From contig CAMXJY010000013.1 of assembly GCA_947244325.1 (NCBI GenBank), positions 1 through 62,792 of the forward strand: a stretch of DNA of 62,792 nucleotides. The letters are read 5' to 3'. The notes beneath the pieces are model-generated. The model saw only the letters and a program-made list of their open reading frames with translations. It had not been told where the DNA came from and did no database searches. Shown here piece by piece: positions 43,861 through 53,207 of this stretch. Position 1 is the stretch's first letter. Each line of letters opens with the position of its first letter. This DNA is from an uncultured Clostridium sp. (lineage in GTDB: Bacteria; Bacillota; Clostridia; TANB77; CAG-508). A program made the translations under genes and the position numbers.

Positions 43861-45609
43861 TTATAGACTTAAAGTAGCATCTCCTGTTATATAATCTAGT
43901 AACAATACTACATCTGTTACATTAAATATTGAATCATTTCTTACGTAAGCAGCCTCTTTTGATTCATTACACAATACCACATCACCTGTAATAGCATCTA
44001 ATATCATAACAGCATCAAGAACATTTACTGTACCATCACCATTTATATCACATTTCTTTACTGCTATTAATGTTTGACCACCTGTTATAATCTTACTTCC
44101 AGTTCCTATATTTCCTGAATTCATAACATTTTGTCCTGATGCATCTTTTACTACTGCATCTGGAAATTTAGCTTTTACACTTTCAACAGTCATATTTGGT
44201 AACATTTTTACATAGTTTCCAGAAATTTTCATTTCATTATCAGTTGGTACAGGCGAACTTGAACCACTTGGTGGATTTTGTGTATTTGTACCAGATGAAC
44301 CAGTTGATGTATTTGCTCCACTTGTTGCTACTAAAACTTCTTTTCCATCAACATTTCTAGCTGCATATCCATAAGTTCCATCTTGATTTGAAACAATTAA
44401 ATCCCAATAGTAACCTGCAACTTGAGTTGTTGCTCTTTTTATTATTTTAATTGATTCATTATTATTTAATGCTCCTATTGCTGTTCCATTAGCTGATGCT
44501 CTGACTTTTAGTGAAGTAGAAATATTTTGAACAACTCCTTCTTCATAACTAATAGTATTTGCAATTGCTGGGTTTGGTCTTTGCGAATTTGTTTTTGGCA
44601 TATTTTTATATAATGGTATTATAAAAGTATATGTGCTTGGAGTAGAAGAAGAACCATAATATGATTTTAAACTACTTCCTTGACTTTGAGCTGCCATTAT
44701 ATTTTGTTGATATTGGTGTGAACCTAAAGCTGATTTTCCAGATACATTAAATTTTTGATAGTATAATGTATTTTGGCTATATCTTGTAATAAAACTGTTT
44801 TTTACTATCTCTGTTCCACCCATAATTGAATTTCTAATTGAAGTCCATCCACTATTTTGAGCATATGATAAACCACTATTTATGATATTTGCTGTTCCAT
44901 TTCCTGTTGAACCTATATTAAAATAATTATAGCATCCTACATAATTTCCATTATATCCAGCACCATTACTTAAAGTAGAGCCGTTTTTTCCATGTTCATT
45001 AATTATTTTTGCTACTAAAAAATATCCATTTACATTATATTGTTTACTTGCATCTACTATTGCTTGTATAGCTTCTGGATTATTAATATATGCACCATAT
45101 CCTGAAACAACTCGTGCTATATCATTATATTCTACATCTGAACCTTCTAAATCCTTAAATTGAAAAATGTCACTATCATTTATAGAATTTCTTGGATCCA
45201 TCATATATGCTAACGCTTCTAATGATGCACAACACCATGAGCCATTATCATAATTTTTATTTCCACACAATGGACAAATCCACATTCCATTATAGTTATT
45301 TGATACTTGTACTAAATTATTAGGAGAACGGCCATGTCCTTTATATTCTGTTACTAAAACTTCATCCCAACTTAATCCTGTATAATACAATAAAAAATTA
45401 TAATTTGAATGTTTAGATTGCATATCTTTTATTAATTGCTTATATCCTGGATATAAGGCATCATCTATTGCATTTACATCTCTAGATAAAGTTCCTGGTG
45501 CTTGATCTGCTGCATATGATTTATTATTAGCTATTGGAGTAAACGCTAATAATGTATATGAAATTAAAGTTATTATTACTACTAATATTATTATTCTTTT
45601 ATTTTTCAA
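43861..45609 (-). CDS. Secreted N-acetylglucosaminidase with SH3 and dockerin domains
   Basis: A 582-residue exported protein starting with TTG after AGAGGTGAT. Signal peptide about 1-34. A glucosaminidase domain (PF01832-type, about 190-330, with FLVAKIINEHGKNG and YNYFNIGS) cleaves the peptidoglycan glycan chain in relatives such as LytG. A bacterial SH3 domain (about 360-432) follows, then a Ser/Pro linker and a C-terminal type I dockerin (518-582). Its first calcium loop D521-I-N-G-D-G is intact and its second (RNDSIFNVTD) is degenerate. A dockerin implies docking to a cohesin, and cohesin-like domains occur in the giant protein at 1-4648. Confidence 0.9.
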   Translation of the reverse strand: MKNKRIIILVVIITLISYTLLAFTPIANNKSYAADQAPGTLSRDVNAIDDALYPGYKQLIKDMQSKHSNYNFLLYYTGLSWDEVLVTEYKGHGRSPNNLVQVSNNYNGMWICPLCGNKNYDNGSWCCASLEALAYMMDPRNSINDSDIFQFKDLEGSDVEYNDIARVVSGYGAYINNPEAIQAIVDASKQYNVNGYFLVAKIINEHGKNGSTLSNGAGYNGNYVGCYNYFNIGSTGNGTANIINSGLSYAQNSGWTSIRNSIMGGTEIVKNSFITRYSQNTLYYQKFNVSGKSALGSHQYQQNIMAAQSQGSSLKSYYGSSSTPSTYTFIIPLYKNMPKTNSQRPNPAIANTISYEEGVVQNISTSLKVRASANGTAIGALNNNESIKIIKRATTQVAGYYWDLIVSNQDGTYGYAARNVDGKEVLVATSGANTSTGSSGTNTQNPPSGSSSPVPTDNEMKISGNYVKMLPNMTVESVKAKFPDAVVKDASGQNVMNSGNIGTGSKIITGGQTLIAVKKCDINGDGTVNVLDAVMILDAITGDVVLCNESKEAAYVRNDSIFNVTDVVLLLDYITGDATLSL

Positions 45610-45778
45610 TTTTATTTATCACCTCTTATGTATAAAATTAGCATTTTTTTGCCATTTTTCAATAAAATTATATAAATAAATTACTTAAAAGTCAATATTT
45701 GCAATATTACAATTGTGTTAAAAATGCGCCTATTTTTGTATTGTTTAAAGATTCATGTAACAAACGATATTTAATATG

Positions 45779-45845
45779 TAAAAAAATAAAAAAGAAACTA
45801 TAAAATGATTGCTTATATGCTTCATATCACAATTTCTTTTTTATT
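45779..45845 (-). terminator. Terminator after metK
   Basis: Perfect 13-bp stem AATAAAAAAGAAA / TTTCTTTTTTATT with a T-rich tail on the minus strand, 16 bp past the stop. Just beyond it, 45764-45778 is a 15-bp copy of the dispersed ACGATATTTAATATG repeat. Confidence 0.7.
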
Positions 45846-45860
45846 TCATATTATAATTTT

Positions 45861-47006
45861 TTATACCAATTTTATAATTTGTTCCCATGGTAAATCTTTT
45901 TTTCCAAAATGTCCATAATTAGTAGTTTGTTTATATATAGGTTGTCTTAAATTTAAACTCTCTATAATTCCTCTTGGTGTTAACTTAAATGTATTTTTTA
46001 TTTTTTTAATAATTTCATTATCAGGAATTTTACCAGTTCCAAATGTTTCTACATAAATTGATACTGGTTTTGCAACTCCTATTGCGTATGATAATTGAAT
46101 TTCACATTTTCTAGCTAGTCCATTTGCAACTATATTTTTAGCAATAAATCTTGCCATATATGCTGCTGACCTATCTACTTTTGTTGGATCTTTTCCTGAA
46201 AATGCTCCTCCACCATGACGGCTATACCCACCATATGTATCTACTATAATTTTTCTACCTGTTAGTCCACTATCTCCTAAAGGTCCTCCAATTACAAATC
46301 TTCCTGTTGGATTAATATAATATTTTGTATCACTATCCAATAGTTCTTCTGGTACAACTGGTTTTATAACTTTTTCTATTATATCTTGTTTTAATACATC
46401 TAAAGATGCATTTTCATTATGTTGAGTTGATACTACAATTGTATCAATTCTTTTTGGCTCTCCTTTTTCATATTCAACAGTTACTTGTACTTTTCCGTCT
46501 GGTCTTATGTAATCAATTATCTTTTCTTTTCTAACTGTAGTTAATCTTTTAGCCAATTTATGTGCTAAAAATATTGGCATTGGCATATATTCTTCTGTTT
46601 CATCTGTTGCAAAACCAAACATCATACCTTGGTCTCCTGCACCTTCTGATTCATCTTTTGAACCTTCTTTTTGTTCTAAAGACTTGTCTACTCCCAGTGC
46701 TATATCTGATGATTGTTTAGATATATTAAGTAATACTTTGCAAGTTTTATAATCAATATCTGTTTTGCTATTATCAAAACCAACTTCTTTTATTGTATCT
46801 CTTACAATTTTTTCAATATCTACTTCTGCATTTGAAGTTATTTCTCCTGTTACCAAAATTTGCCCTTTTCCAGCTACTGTTTCACAAGCTACTCTTGCAT
46901 ATGGATCTTTTTCAAAATAACTATCTAAAATGCTATCTGATATATAATCGCAAAGCTTATCTGGATGTCCTTCTGTTACACTTTCTGATGTAAATAATCT
47001 TCTCAT
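45861..47006 (-). CDS. metK: S-adenosylmethionine synthetase
   Basis: Makes S-adenosylmethionine from methionine and ATP. The 381-residue sequence has [23 protein letters not shown], the P-loop-like [16 protein letters not shown] and the [10 protein letters not shown] signature. The ATG at 47006 follows GGAGG at 8 nt, and the upstream ATG at 47021 overlaps that site. Expression should be shut off by SAM through the S-box leader. Confidence 0.97.
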   Translation of the reverse strand: MRRLFTSESVTEGHPDKLCDYISDSILDSYFEKDPYARVACETVAGKGQILVTGEITSNAEVDIEKIVRDTIKEVGFDNSKTDIDYKTCKVLLNISKQSSDIALGVDKSLEQKEGSKDESEGAGDQGMMFGFATDETEEYMPMPIFLAHKLAKRLTTVRKEKIIDYIRPDGKVQVTVEYEKGEPKRIDTIVVSTQHNENASLDVLKQDIIEKVIKPVVPEELLDSDTKYYINPTGRFVIGGPLGDSGLTGRKIIVDTYGGYSRHGGGAFSGKDPTKVDRSAAYMARFIAKNIVANGLARKCEIQLSYAIGVAKPVSIYVETFGTGKIPDNEIIKKIKNTFKLTPRGIIESLNLRQPIYKQTTNYGHFGKKDLPWEQIIKLV

Positions 47007-47062
47007 AATAAATTCCTCCATTTTTTAGATTTAATGATTTTGATAAATTTGTGTGCAAATAC

Positions 47063-47096
47063 TTTTATAGTACAGTACTATGTACTTCCTATAAAA
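47063..47096. repeat. 34-bp palindromic element, copy 2
   Basis: TTTTATAG...CTATAAAA with GTAC-rich inner arms, immediately downstream of the metK riboswitch terminator and sharing its U tract. Confidence 0.6.
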
Positions 47097-47258
47097 CAAA
47101 TGAGCTCTACACACGTAGAGCTCTCTCTGAATAATCTTATTATCATAATCATCATTCAAAGCTGTCCTTTACGGTGCTCTGTCGGTATTAGCACCTAAAT
47201 AAATAGGTTGCTGTGGAGTCATAAAGCCGATTCTCTCGTCCACTCTTGATAATATTTA
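47094..47258 (-). promoter_or_regulatory. SAM-I (S-box) riboswitch of metK
   Basis: The minus strand shows TATCAAGAGTGGACGAGAG, then GCTTTATGACTCC, CAGCAACC and AGGTGCTAATACC, the conserved S-box core. It is followed by a strong terminator GAGCTCTAC/GTAGAGCTC (47102-47123) and a U-rich tract. SAM binding should cause termination. Confidence 0.93.
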
Positions 47259-47305
47259 ACTTACACTATTCTACATCGTTTTCTTTATTTTGTCAACATA
47301 ATTTG

Positions 47306-48112
47306 TTATTTATCCTCATTGTTTTTACTTTTTTTCATAACAGGAATAAATTGTTCAGCAAATTTATAATCTTCTTTATTTTTTATATACAATAACCCTA
47401 TTATTGAAAATGCAACTGCCCCAATAAAATTTACAATCAAATCCTTCATTGTATCTGAAAGACCAATATCCAAATATCCACCTTCAATTATAGTTTGAAC
47501 TATATTTCCATCTTTATCTTTGCTTTGAATTATTGTTTTTTCTACATTATTTATCACTACAGGTATATTTTTTCCATTAGGTTCTAAATTTACAGTAGAT
47601 ATAGATGATACTATATCATCTTTTTGCATATCTGTTCTAAAAACAGTATCCATACCATATTCAAAGAATTCCCACATTACTCCTACTGTCATTGAAAAAC
47701 AGAATGCTACAAGTGCTACAAAAATGGGTGACATTTTTGTATGAAAAACTTCTTTACGATTCAATATATCTATTGTTGAAAATCCTATTGCCGCACAAAG
47801 GAATCCATTTAAAGTATGAAGTATTGTATCCCAATGCGCAAAATGTATATAAAATTCATTTATTTCTCCTAAAATTTCTGCTGAAAAAATAAATAATAAA
47901 ATAATTGTTTCTAAAGTATTAGGTAAACTTATATTAAATTTTCTATCGATGACAATTGGTATTAAAAATAATATCAGTGTAAATATACATAAAAATACAT
48001 TATTCCAATTACCAATAAAAATCTGCCTTACCATTACTATTATTACTAATGCTCTCAATATAAAATATATCGACAAATCTTTTTTATTGTCATATTCTAT
48101 TTTTTTATCCAT
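47306..48112 (-). CDS. DUF2238-like membrane protein
   Basis: A 268-residue protein with about seven transmembrane segments. Conserved features of DUF2238/YjdF-like proteins are visible: AHWDTILHTLNGFLCAAIGF, GVMWEFFEYGMD and SDTMKDLIVNFIGA. A soluble insert of about 50 residues (IPVVINNVEKTIIQSKDKDG) interrupts the last helices. Function unknown. The ATG at 48112 is preceded by GGGGGA, and an ATG at 48127 overlaps it. It follows polA by 19 nt, so co-transcription is likely. Confidence 0.75.
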   Translation of the reverse strand: MDKKIEYDNKKDLSIYFILRALVIIVMVRQIFIGNWNNVFLCIFTLILFLIPIVIDRKFNISLPNTLETIILLFIFSAEILGEINEFYIHFAHWDTILHTLNGFLCAAIGFSTIDILNRKEVFHTKMSPIFVALVAFCFSMTVGVMWEFFEYGMDTVFRTDMQKDDIVSSISTVNLEPNGKNIPVVINNVEKTIIQSKDKDGNIVQTIIEGGYLDIGLSDTMKDLIVNFIGAVAFSIIGLLYIKNKEDYKFAEQFIPVMKKSKNNEDK

Positions 48113-48131
48113 AGATAAATCCCCCATAATA

Positions 48132-50843
48132 TTATTTTGCCTGATACCAATTTTTTCCTTCTTCTACTTCCACTTTTAAAGGTACTGAAAGCTTTGCAGC
48201 ACTTTCCATAGATGTTTTTAAAATTTCTTTAACTTCTTCTTTTTCTTCTAAAAGTGTTTCAATTAAAAGTTCATCATGAATTTGTAATACTATTTTTGAT
48301 TTTAAGTTTCGATTTTTTAATTCATTATATACTTTTATCATTGCTATTTTCATGATATCTGCTGCTGTTCCTTGTATTGGAGTATTCATTGCTGCTCTGT
48401 CTCCAAATTTTCTAACCATATAATTCTTAGAGTTTAATTCTTGAATATATCTTCTTCTACCAAATAATGTTGATACATATCCTTTTTGTTTAGTTTCTTC
48501 AACAATATCTTTCATATAATCTCTTATGCCATGATATGTTTCTAAGTATTGTTCAATATATTGTTTAGCTTCTTTTCTATTTATATCAATTTGCTCTGCT
48601 AGACCAAATTCGCTTATTCCATATACTATTCCAAAATTTACTGCTTTTGCTTTGCTTCTTAATTGTTTTGATACTTCTTCTACTGGAACTTTAAACACTT
48701 GTGACGCACTAATTGTATGAATATCGGCATCTGAATTAAAAGCTTCTATCATTGTTTCATCTTTTGCCATATGTGCTAAAATTCTAAGTTCAACTTGTGA
48801 ATAATCTGCATCTACAAATATTTTTCCATCTTCTGCTTTAAATACTTTTCTAAGTTTTTTACCAAGTTCTGTTCTTGTAGGAATATTTTGCAAATTAGGA
48901 TCTGTACTACTTAATCTACCTGTTGCTGTAACTGTTTGATGGAAAAATGTGTGTATTCTTCCAGTTTGCATGTTTATATATGGTATCATTCCTTCTACAT
49001 AAGTTGAATTTAATTTTACTAATTGTCTATATTCTAAAATTTTATCAATTATAGGGTGTGAATCTTTAATTTTTTCTAAAGCTTCAACGTCTGTAGAATA
49101 TCCACTTTTTGTTTTTTTAGAAGGTGTTAAATTTAATTTTTCAAAAAGTATAACTCCTAATTGTTTGGTTGAATTAATATTAAATTCTTCTCCAGCTAAA
49201 TTGTATATATCTATAGTTAATTCTTCTATATGTTTCTTTAAGTTTTCTCCAAACTTGACAATTTCTTTTTCATCAACATATATCCCTACATATTGCATTT
49301 CTGCTAAAACTTCTGCAATTGGCATTTCTATTTCATTAAATAATTCTAAAGATTCTATTTTTACTAAATCATCTATTAACCTTTGTTTAGTTTTTCCTAT
49401 AACATATGCATATAAAGCACATGTATAATTTGCTTTTGGAGTACTTTCTTCTATTGTATCAAATAAACTTGTTTGCTGCTCTTCTGGTTCTTGTTTTATA
49501 TAATCAGAAATATCAATTTCTAGATATTGTCTTGCAAGTTCTTCTATAGAATATAAATTTGATGTTGAATTTAAAATATACATTGCTATTTCTGTATCAA
49601 ACATCATATTTTGTGGATTTAGTCCTAATTCTTTTAATAATATATAATCTTCTTTTATTTTATAACTACATTTTAAAATTTCTTTGCTTTCAAATAATTT
49701 CTTAAAAGTATTTTCAGTAAACTCTATATTATAGACAACATTCTCTTTTTCATCAAATATATTAATATATTTGATTTCCTTTTTTATTATCAATTTATTA
49801 TCATTTTTTCTATCTATTTTTTCAAAATAATAGTATAAAACTTTTGATTTTTCTATATCTTCTATAACTTTTGAAATTTCTTTTTCGTCTTTTAATTCTT
49901 TATATTCAAATAAATTTTCTATATTTGTATTAATCTCTTCTGATTTTTCTGAAATCTTATCTAAATTAAATCTTTCAATATATCTATTAAATCTTAAAGC
50001 TTTAAAAATTTCTAAAACTTTTTCTTTATTCCATTCTTGTATTTTAAATGCTGATAATTCTTTATCAATAGGAGCATTTACGTCAATTCTTCCAAGTTCT
50101 CTTGAAAGAATTGCTAAATCTTTATTATTTTCTAAATTTTCTTTTAGCTTTCCTTTAGCTACTGGTTCTCCATTTTCTAATTTTTTATATAAATTATCAA
50201 TTGATTCATATTCTTTTATTAAATTTAAAGCTGTTTTTTCTCCAACACCTGGAACACCAGGTATATTATCTGATGTATCCCCCATTAATCCTTTTACTTC
50301 TATTAACTGTTTTGGCTCTACTCCATATACTTCTAGTATTTTAGTTTTATCAAAATTTTCTGTTTCTGTTTTTCCAGCCTTTGTTCTAGGAATTCTTATT
50401 ATAATATTATCTGAGGCAAGTTGAAAAGAATCTCTATCACCTGTTAGTAATGTTACTTCTATTCCTTTTTTTTCTGAACATTTTGCAAGTGTTCCTAAAA
50501 TATCATCTGCTTCATATCCTTCTTTTTCAATTATTTTTATGTTCATAGCTTCTAAAACTTCTTTTATAATAGGCATTTGACTTGCAAGTTCGTCTGGCAT
50601 TCCCTTTCTTGTGCCTTTATAATCTTTATACATTTCATGTCTTTTAGTTGGATGCTTTACGTCAAATGCAACTACCATATAATCTGGATTTATATCATCT
50701 AATAACTTAAACATTATTGCTAAAAATCCATATACAGCATTTGTGTATGTTCCATCAGCTGTTTGAAGCATTTTGCTACTCATTATTCCATAAAATGCTC
50801 TATTTAAAATACTGTTTCCATCTATAACTACTAACTTTTCCAC
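48132..50843 (-). CDS. polA: DNA polymerase I
   Basis: A 903-residue repair and Okazaki-fragment-processing polymerase. The 5'-3' exonuclease domain (about 1-290, IDGNSILNRAFYG, GLMGDTSDNIPGVPGVG) is intact. The 3'-5' exonuclease-like domain lacks the catalytic Asp-x-Glu (VLYYYFEKID), as in many Firmicutes. The polymerase domain has motifs A (DADYSQVELRILAHM), B (RSKAKAVNFGIVYG) and C (QIHDELLIE). Starts with GTG after AAGGAGG. A 34-bp palindromic element lies just upstream. Confidence 0.97.
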   Translation of the reverse strand: MEKLVVIDGNSILNRAFYGIMSSKMLQTADGTYTNAVYGFLAIMFKLLDDINPDYMVVAFDVKHPTKRHEMYKDYKGTRKGMPDELASQMPIIKEVLEAMNIKIIEKEGYEADDILGTLAKCSEKKGIEVTLLTGDRDSFQLASDNIIIRIPRTKAGKTETENFDKTKILEVYGVEPKQLIEVKGLMGDTSDNIPGVPGVGEKTALNLIKEYESIDNLYKKLENGEPVAKGKLKENLENNKDLAILSRELGRIDVNAPIDKELSAFKIQEWNKEKVLEIFKALRFNRYIERFNLDKISEKSEEINTNIENLFEYKELKDEKEISKVIEDIEKSKVLYYYFEKIDRKNDNKLIIKKEIKYINIFDEKENVVYNIEFTENTFKKLFESKEILKCSYKIKEDYILLKELGLNPQNMMFDTEIAMYILNSTSNLYSIEELARQYLEIDISDYIKQEPEEQQTSLFDTIEESTPKANYTCALYAYVIGKTKQRLIDDLVKIESLELFNEIEMPIAEVLAEMQYVGIYVDEKEIVKFGENLKKHIEELTIDIYNLAGEEFNINSTKQLGVILFEKLNLTPSKKTKSGYSTDVEALEKIKDSHPIIDKILEYRQLVKLNSTYVEGMIPYINMQTGRIHTFFHQTVTATGRLSSTDPNLQNIPTRTELGKKLRKVFKAEDGKIFVDADYSQVELRILAHMAKDETMIEAFNSDADIHTISASQVFKVPVEEVSKQLRSKAKAVNFGIVYGISEFGLAEQIDINRKEAKQYIEQYLETYHGIRDYMKDIVEETKQKGYVSTLFGRRRYIQELNSKNYMVRKFGDRAAMNTPIQGTAADIMKIAMIKVYNELKNRNLKSKIVLQIHDELLIETLLEEKEEVKEILKTSMESAAKLSVPLKVEVEEGKNWYQAK

Positions 50844-50861
50844 TCTTACCTCCTTAATTTT

Positions 50862-50903
50862 TTTATTTTATAGTAAAGTGATCTGCACTTTCTATAAAAT
50901 AAA
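50862..50903. repeat. 34-bp palindromic element, copy 3
   Basis: The 34-bp core (50866-50899) has TTTTATAG and CTATAAAA ends with AAAGTG/CACTTT inside, and further matching bases extend it to 42 bp. It lies 19 bp before the polA start codon, thus within the leader. Confidence 0.65.
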
Positions 50904-50912
50904 GGTCTTTTG

Positions 50913-50941
50913 CATATTAAATATCGTCCACTATTGTTCTA
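50913..50941. repeat. Dispersed GGACGATATTTAATATG repeat, copy 2
   Basis: Exact inverted copy of 35240-35268, adjacent to palindromic element copy 3, between manA and polA. Confidence 0.7.
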
Positions 50942-50968
50942 TAATTTTTGCTAAATGTGATATTCAAT

Positions 50969-51928
50969 TTATATATATGATTGTAATAATTCAATTTTTC
51001 CATTCAATTCATATTTTTTAATACATGCTGGGATAATAAAACTATCTCCCTTTTTTAGTTCATAAATATTATCATCTACCTTTAAAACCCCATTTCCTTC
51101 AACTACATTAAATGCATAAAATGATTTTCCTGATAATTCTTCAGAATATTCAGTATTTACATTTATTTTATTAGTAATAAAGTATTCTGAATCTACTATA
51201 TTTACTTTCTCAATATTATTTTCAATATTCTTAATTTGTAAATTTCTTTCTAAATTTATAACATCTAGTGCTTTTTCTACATGTAATTCTCTTGGTTTTC
51301 CATCAGAGCCAACCCTTCCCCAATCATATACTCTATATGTTATATTACTATTTTGTTGAACTTCTGCTACTAATGTTTTTCCAAGTAAAGCATGTATTGT
51401 ACCTGATGGAATATATATTGCATCACCTTTTTTTACATCAACATAATTTAAACATTCAGCAATCTTTTCTGTATTCATACATGAAGCAAGCATCTCTTTA
51501 GTAACTTCAGGTTTTACTCCACATATAATTTGTGCTCCTGGTTCACAATCTAATATATACCACATTTCTGTTTTTCCTTGAGAATTTTCATTTTCTCTTG
51601 CATATTCATCATCTGGATGTACCTGTATAGACAAACTTTTATTGGCATCTATAAATTTAATTAATAATGGAAACTCCTCTAAACTCGTGCATCTATCTCC
51701 AAAAATTTCTTTTCTTAAAGTCTTATCATTAAATAATTCAGTTAATGTCTTCGCTTTAAATTTTCCATTTTTTATTGTTGATTCCCCATTTTTATTAGTT
51801 GATACTTCCCAGCTTTCAGCTGTGCATTCTTGATTTTTTACATTCTTTTTAAAAATATTTTTTAATTTTTGTCCACCCCATATATAATCTTTAAATTCTG
51901 GTTCTAAAAATATCGGTTCAAAATCCAT
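50969..51928 (-). CDS. manA: Mannose-6-phosphate isomerase, class I
   Basis: Interconverts mannose 6-phosphate and fructose 6-phosphate. The 319-residue length and the zinc ligands in LSIQVHPDDEYA (Q, H), GKTEMWYIL (E) and SGTIHALLG (H) match the short Firmicutes ManA/Pmi form. GAGGAAAAG ribosome binding site. It is the last gene of the ruvB-to-manA run, 27 nt after the transglutaminase-like gene. Confidence 0.95.
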   Translation of the reverse strand: MDFEPIFLEPEFKDYIWGGQKLKNIFKKNVKNQECTAESWEVSTNKNGESTIKNGKFKAKTLTELFNDKTLRKEIFGDRCTSLEEFPLLIKFIDANKSLSIQVHPDDEYARENENSQGKTEMWYILDCEPGAQIICGVKPEVTKEMLASCMNTEKIAECLNYVDVKKGDAIYIPSGTIHALLGKTLVAEVQQNSNITYRVYDWGRVGSDGKPRELHVEKALDVINLERNLQIKNIENNIEKVNIVDSEYFITNKINVNTEYSEELSGKSFYAFNVVEGNGVLKVDDNIYELKKGDSFIIPACIKKYELNGKIELLQSYI

Positions 51929-51955
51929 AACTTTTCCTCACTTATTTCTAATTTT

Positions 51956-53188
51956 TTATTTTTCTTTATACTCATTTACTGCCTCTATTTTATTAACTTT
52001 TTTAAATGATTTCAAATCACCTTGCATTACGTAAATCTGTTTATTGGCATCTACTTTTTCATCACTTACTTCTATTGCAATATTTCGTGGAAGATTGATT
52101 GAATTTTCATAAATAAAACTATATACTTTTACAGATTCTTTAAATTCTTTGTCTTTTGATTTAGATATCATAAAATTAATTATTGATTCAAAATCATATG
52201 CAGATGGTCTTCCTATTGATTTTATACCTTTAATTCTTTCAAGAAAGTTTAATGCCTTTTCATAATTATTATTTCCTTCAAGATTATTTGCAAGATTACT
52301 TATATAATCATCTGTATATTCTCCTCCAAATTCATCTAAATATCCTATGCTTTCATCTATTTTTTTCACTTCTTCTGCATCAATAGTATCAAATTCATAA
52401 TCATATACTTCTGATTCCACTAAGTTATGGTCATTTTTTATAAAATCTTCTTTTGATACTCCAAAATTTTTTGTTTTCATACCAAATTTTAAAGCTACTG
52501 AATCAAAAGTCGGATCAGTTAAAAAATCTTCTGATTCTTTACTTGTTATCATTGCATAATCGTGGCCTTCTTCTGATAATACAGTACTATCACTCCCACT
52601 TCTATAACATAAATAATCATACATTGCTGCAAACGAAGCACATATTCCCCAATTTCTTGATATAGCTGTAAAAATATTCCTAGAATATTTCTCGTGAAAT
52701 TTACTATGTTCTATATGTGATAAAAGACTTAAATCGTAAGATAACATACAACCTGTCTGATTATATAAATATTTATATTTTTGCATTTCTGACCAATTAG
52801 GATTTATTCCATCTAAAATTTTATCAAAAATTTCTTCTCCTTCTAGAAACTCTTTAGAGCTTATTGGTACAATTTTGTCACTTCCTGTTTTTTCAGTTTT
52901 AAATCTTACTTTAAATTCTGGTGCTAATTCATTTATAATTTCCATTGTAAGTCTGTTTGGAATATATTGACTTGTAACTATTGGAGAAATGTAACTTTTT
53001 AAATATGTAAATACATATCTTAAATCTTCCTGCGAAAGTGTATCTATATCTTCTAAAACAGAATTCTTTACTATCAATCTTCCATTTCTTTTTATATCTA
53101 CTTGTCCTTGAAACACTGTTAATCTTGGTAATTTATTTTCTTTATCTAAATCTATAAAAACTTTATTATTTATAATCTCTGCCTCCAT
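51956..53188 (-). CDS. Transglutaminase-like cysteine-protease-fold protein
   Basis: A 410-residue cytoplasmic protein with no signal peptide. A papain/transglutaminase-like Cys-His-Asp set is visible: C183 in NWGICASFAAMYDYL, H209 in EEGHDYAMI and D225 in FLTDPTFD. I infer a transglutaminase-like core at about 140-240, with an N-terminal beta region and a helical C-terminus. Function unknown. The ATG at 53188 lies inside a strong GGAGG, which would instead suit an ATT four codons later, so the true start is uncertain. Confidence 0.7.
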   Translation of the reverse strand: MEAEIINNKVFIDLDKENKLPRLTVFQGQVDIKRNGRLIVKNSVLEDIDTLSQEDLRYVFTYLKSYISPIVTSQYIPNRLTMEIINELAPEFKVRFKTEKTGSDKIVPISSKEFLEGEEIFDKILDGINPNWSEMQKYKYLYNQTGCMLSYDLSLLSHIEHSKFHEKYSRNIFTAISRNWGICASFAAMYDYLCYRSGSDSTVLSEEGHDYAMITSKESEDFLTDPTFDSVALKFGMKTKNFGVSKEDFIKNDHNLVESEVYDYEFDTIDAEEVKKIDESIGYLDEFGGEYTDDYISNLANNLEGNNNYEKALNFLERIKGIKSIGRPSAYDFESIINFMISKSKDKEFKESVKVYSFIYENSINLPRNIAIEVSDEKVDANKQIYVMQGDLKSFKKVNKIEAVNEYKEK

Positions 53189-53207
53189 AATCTATATTTA
53201 GTTGCTA

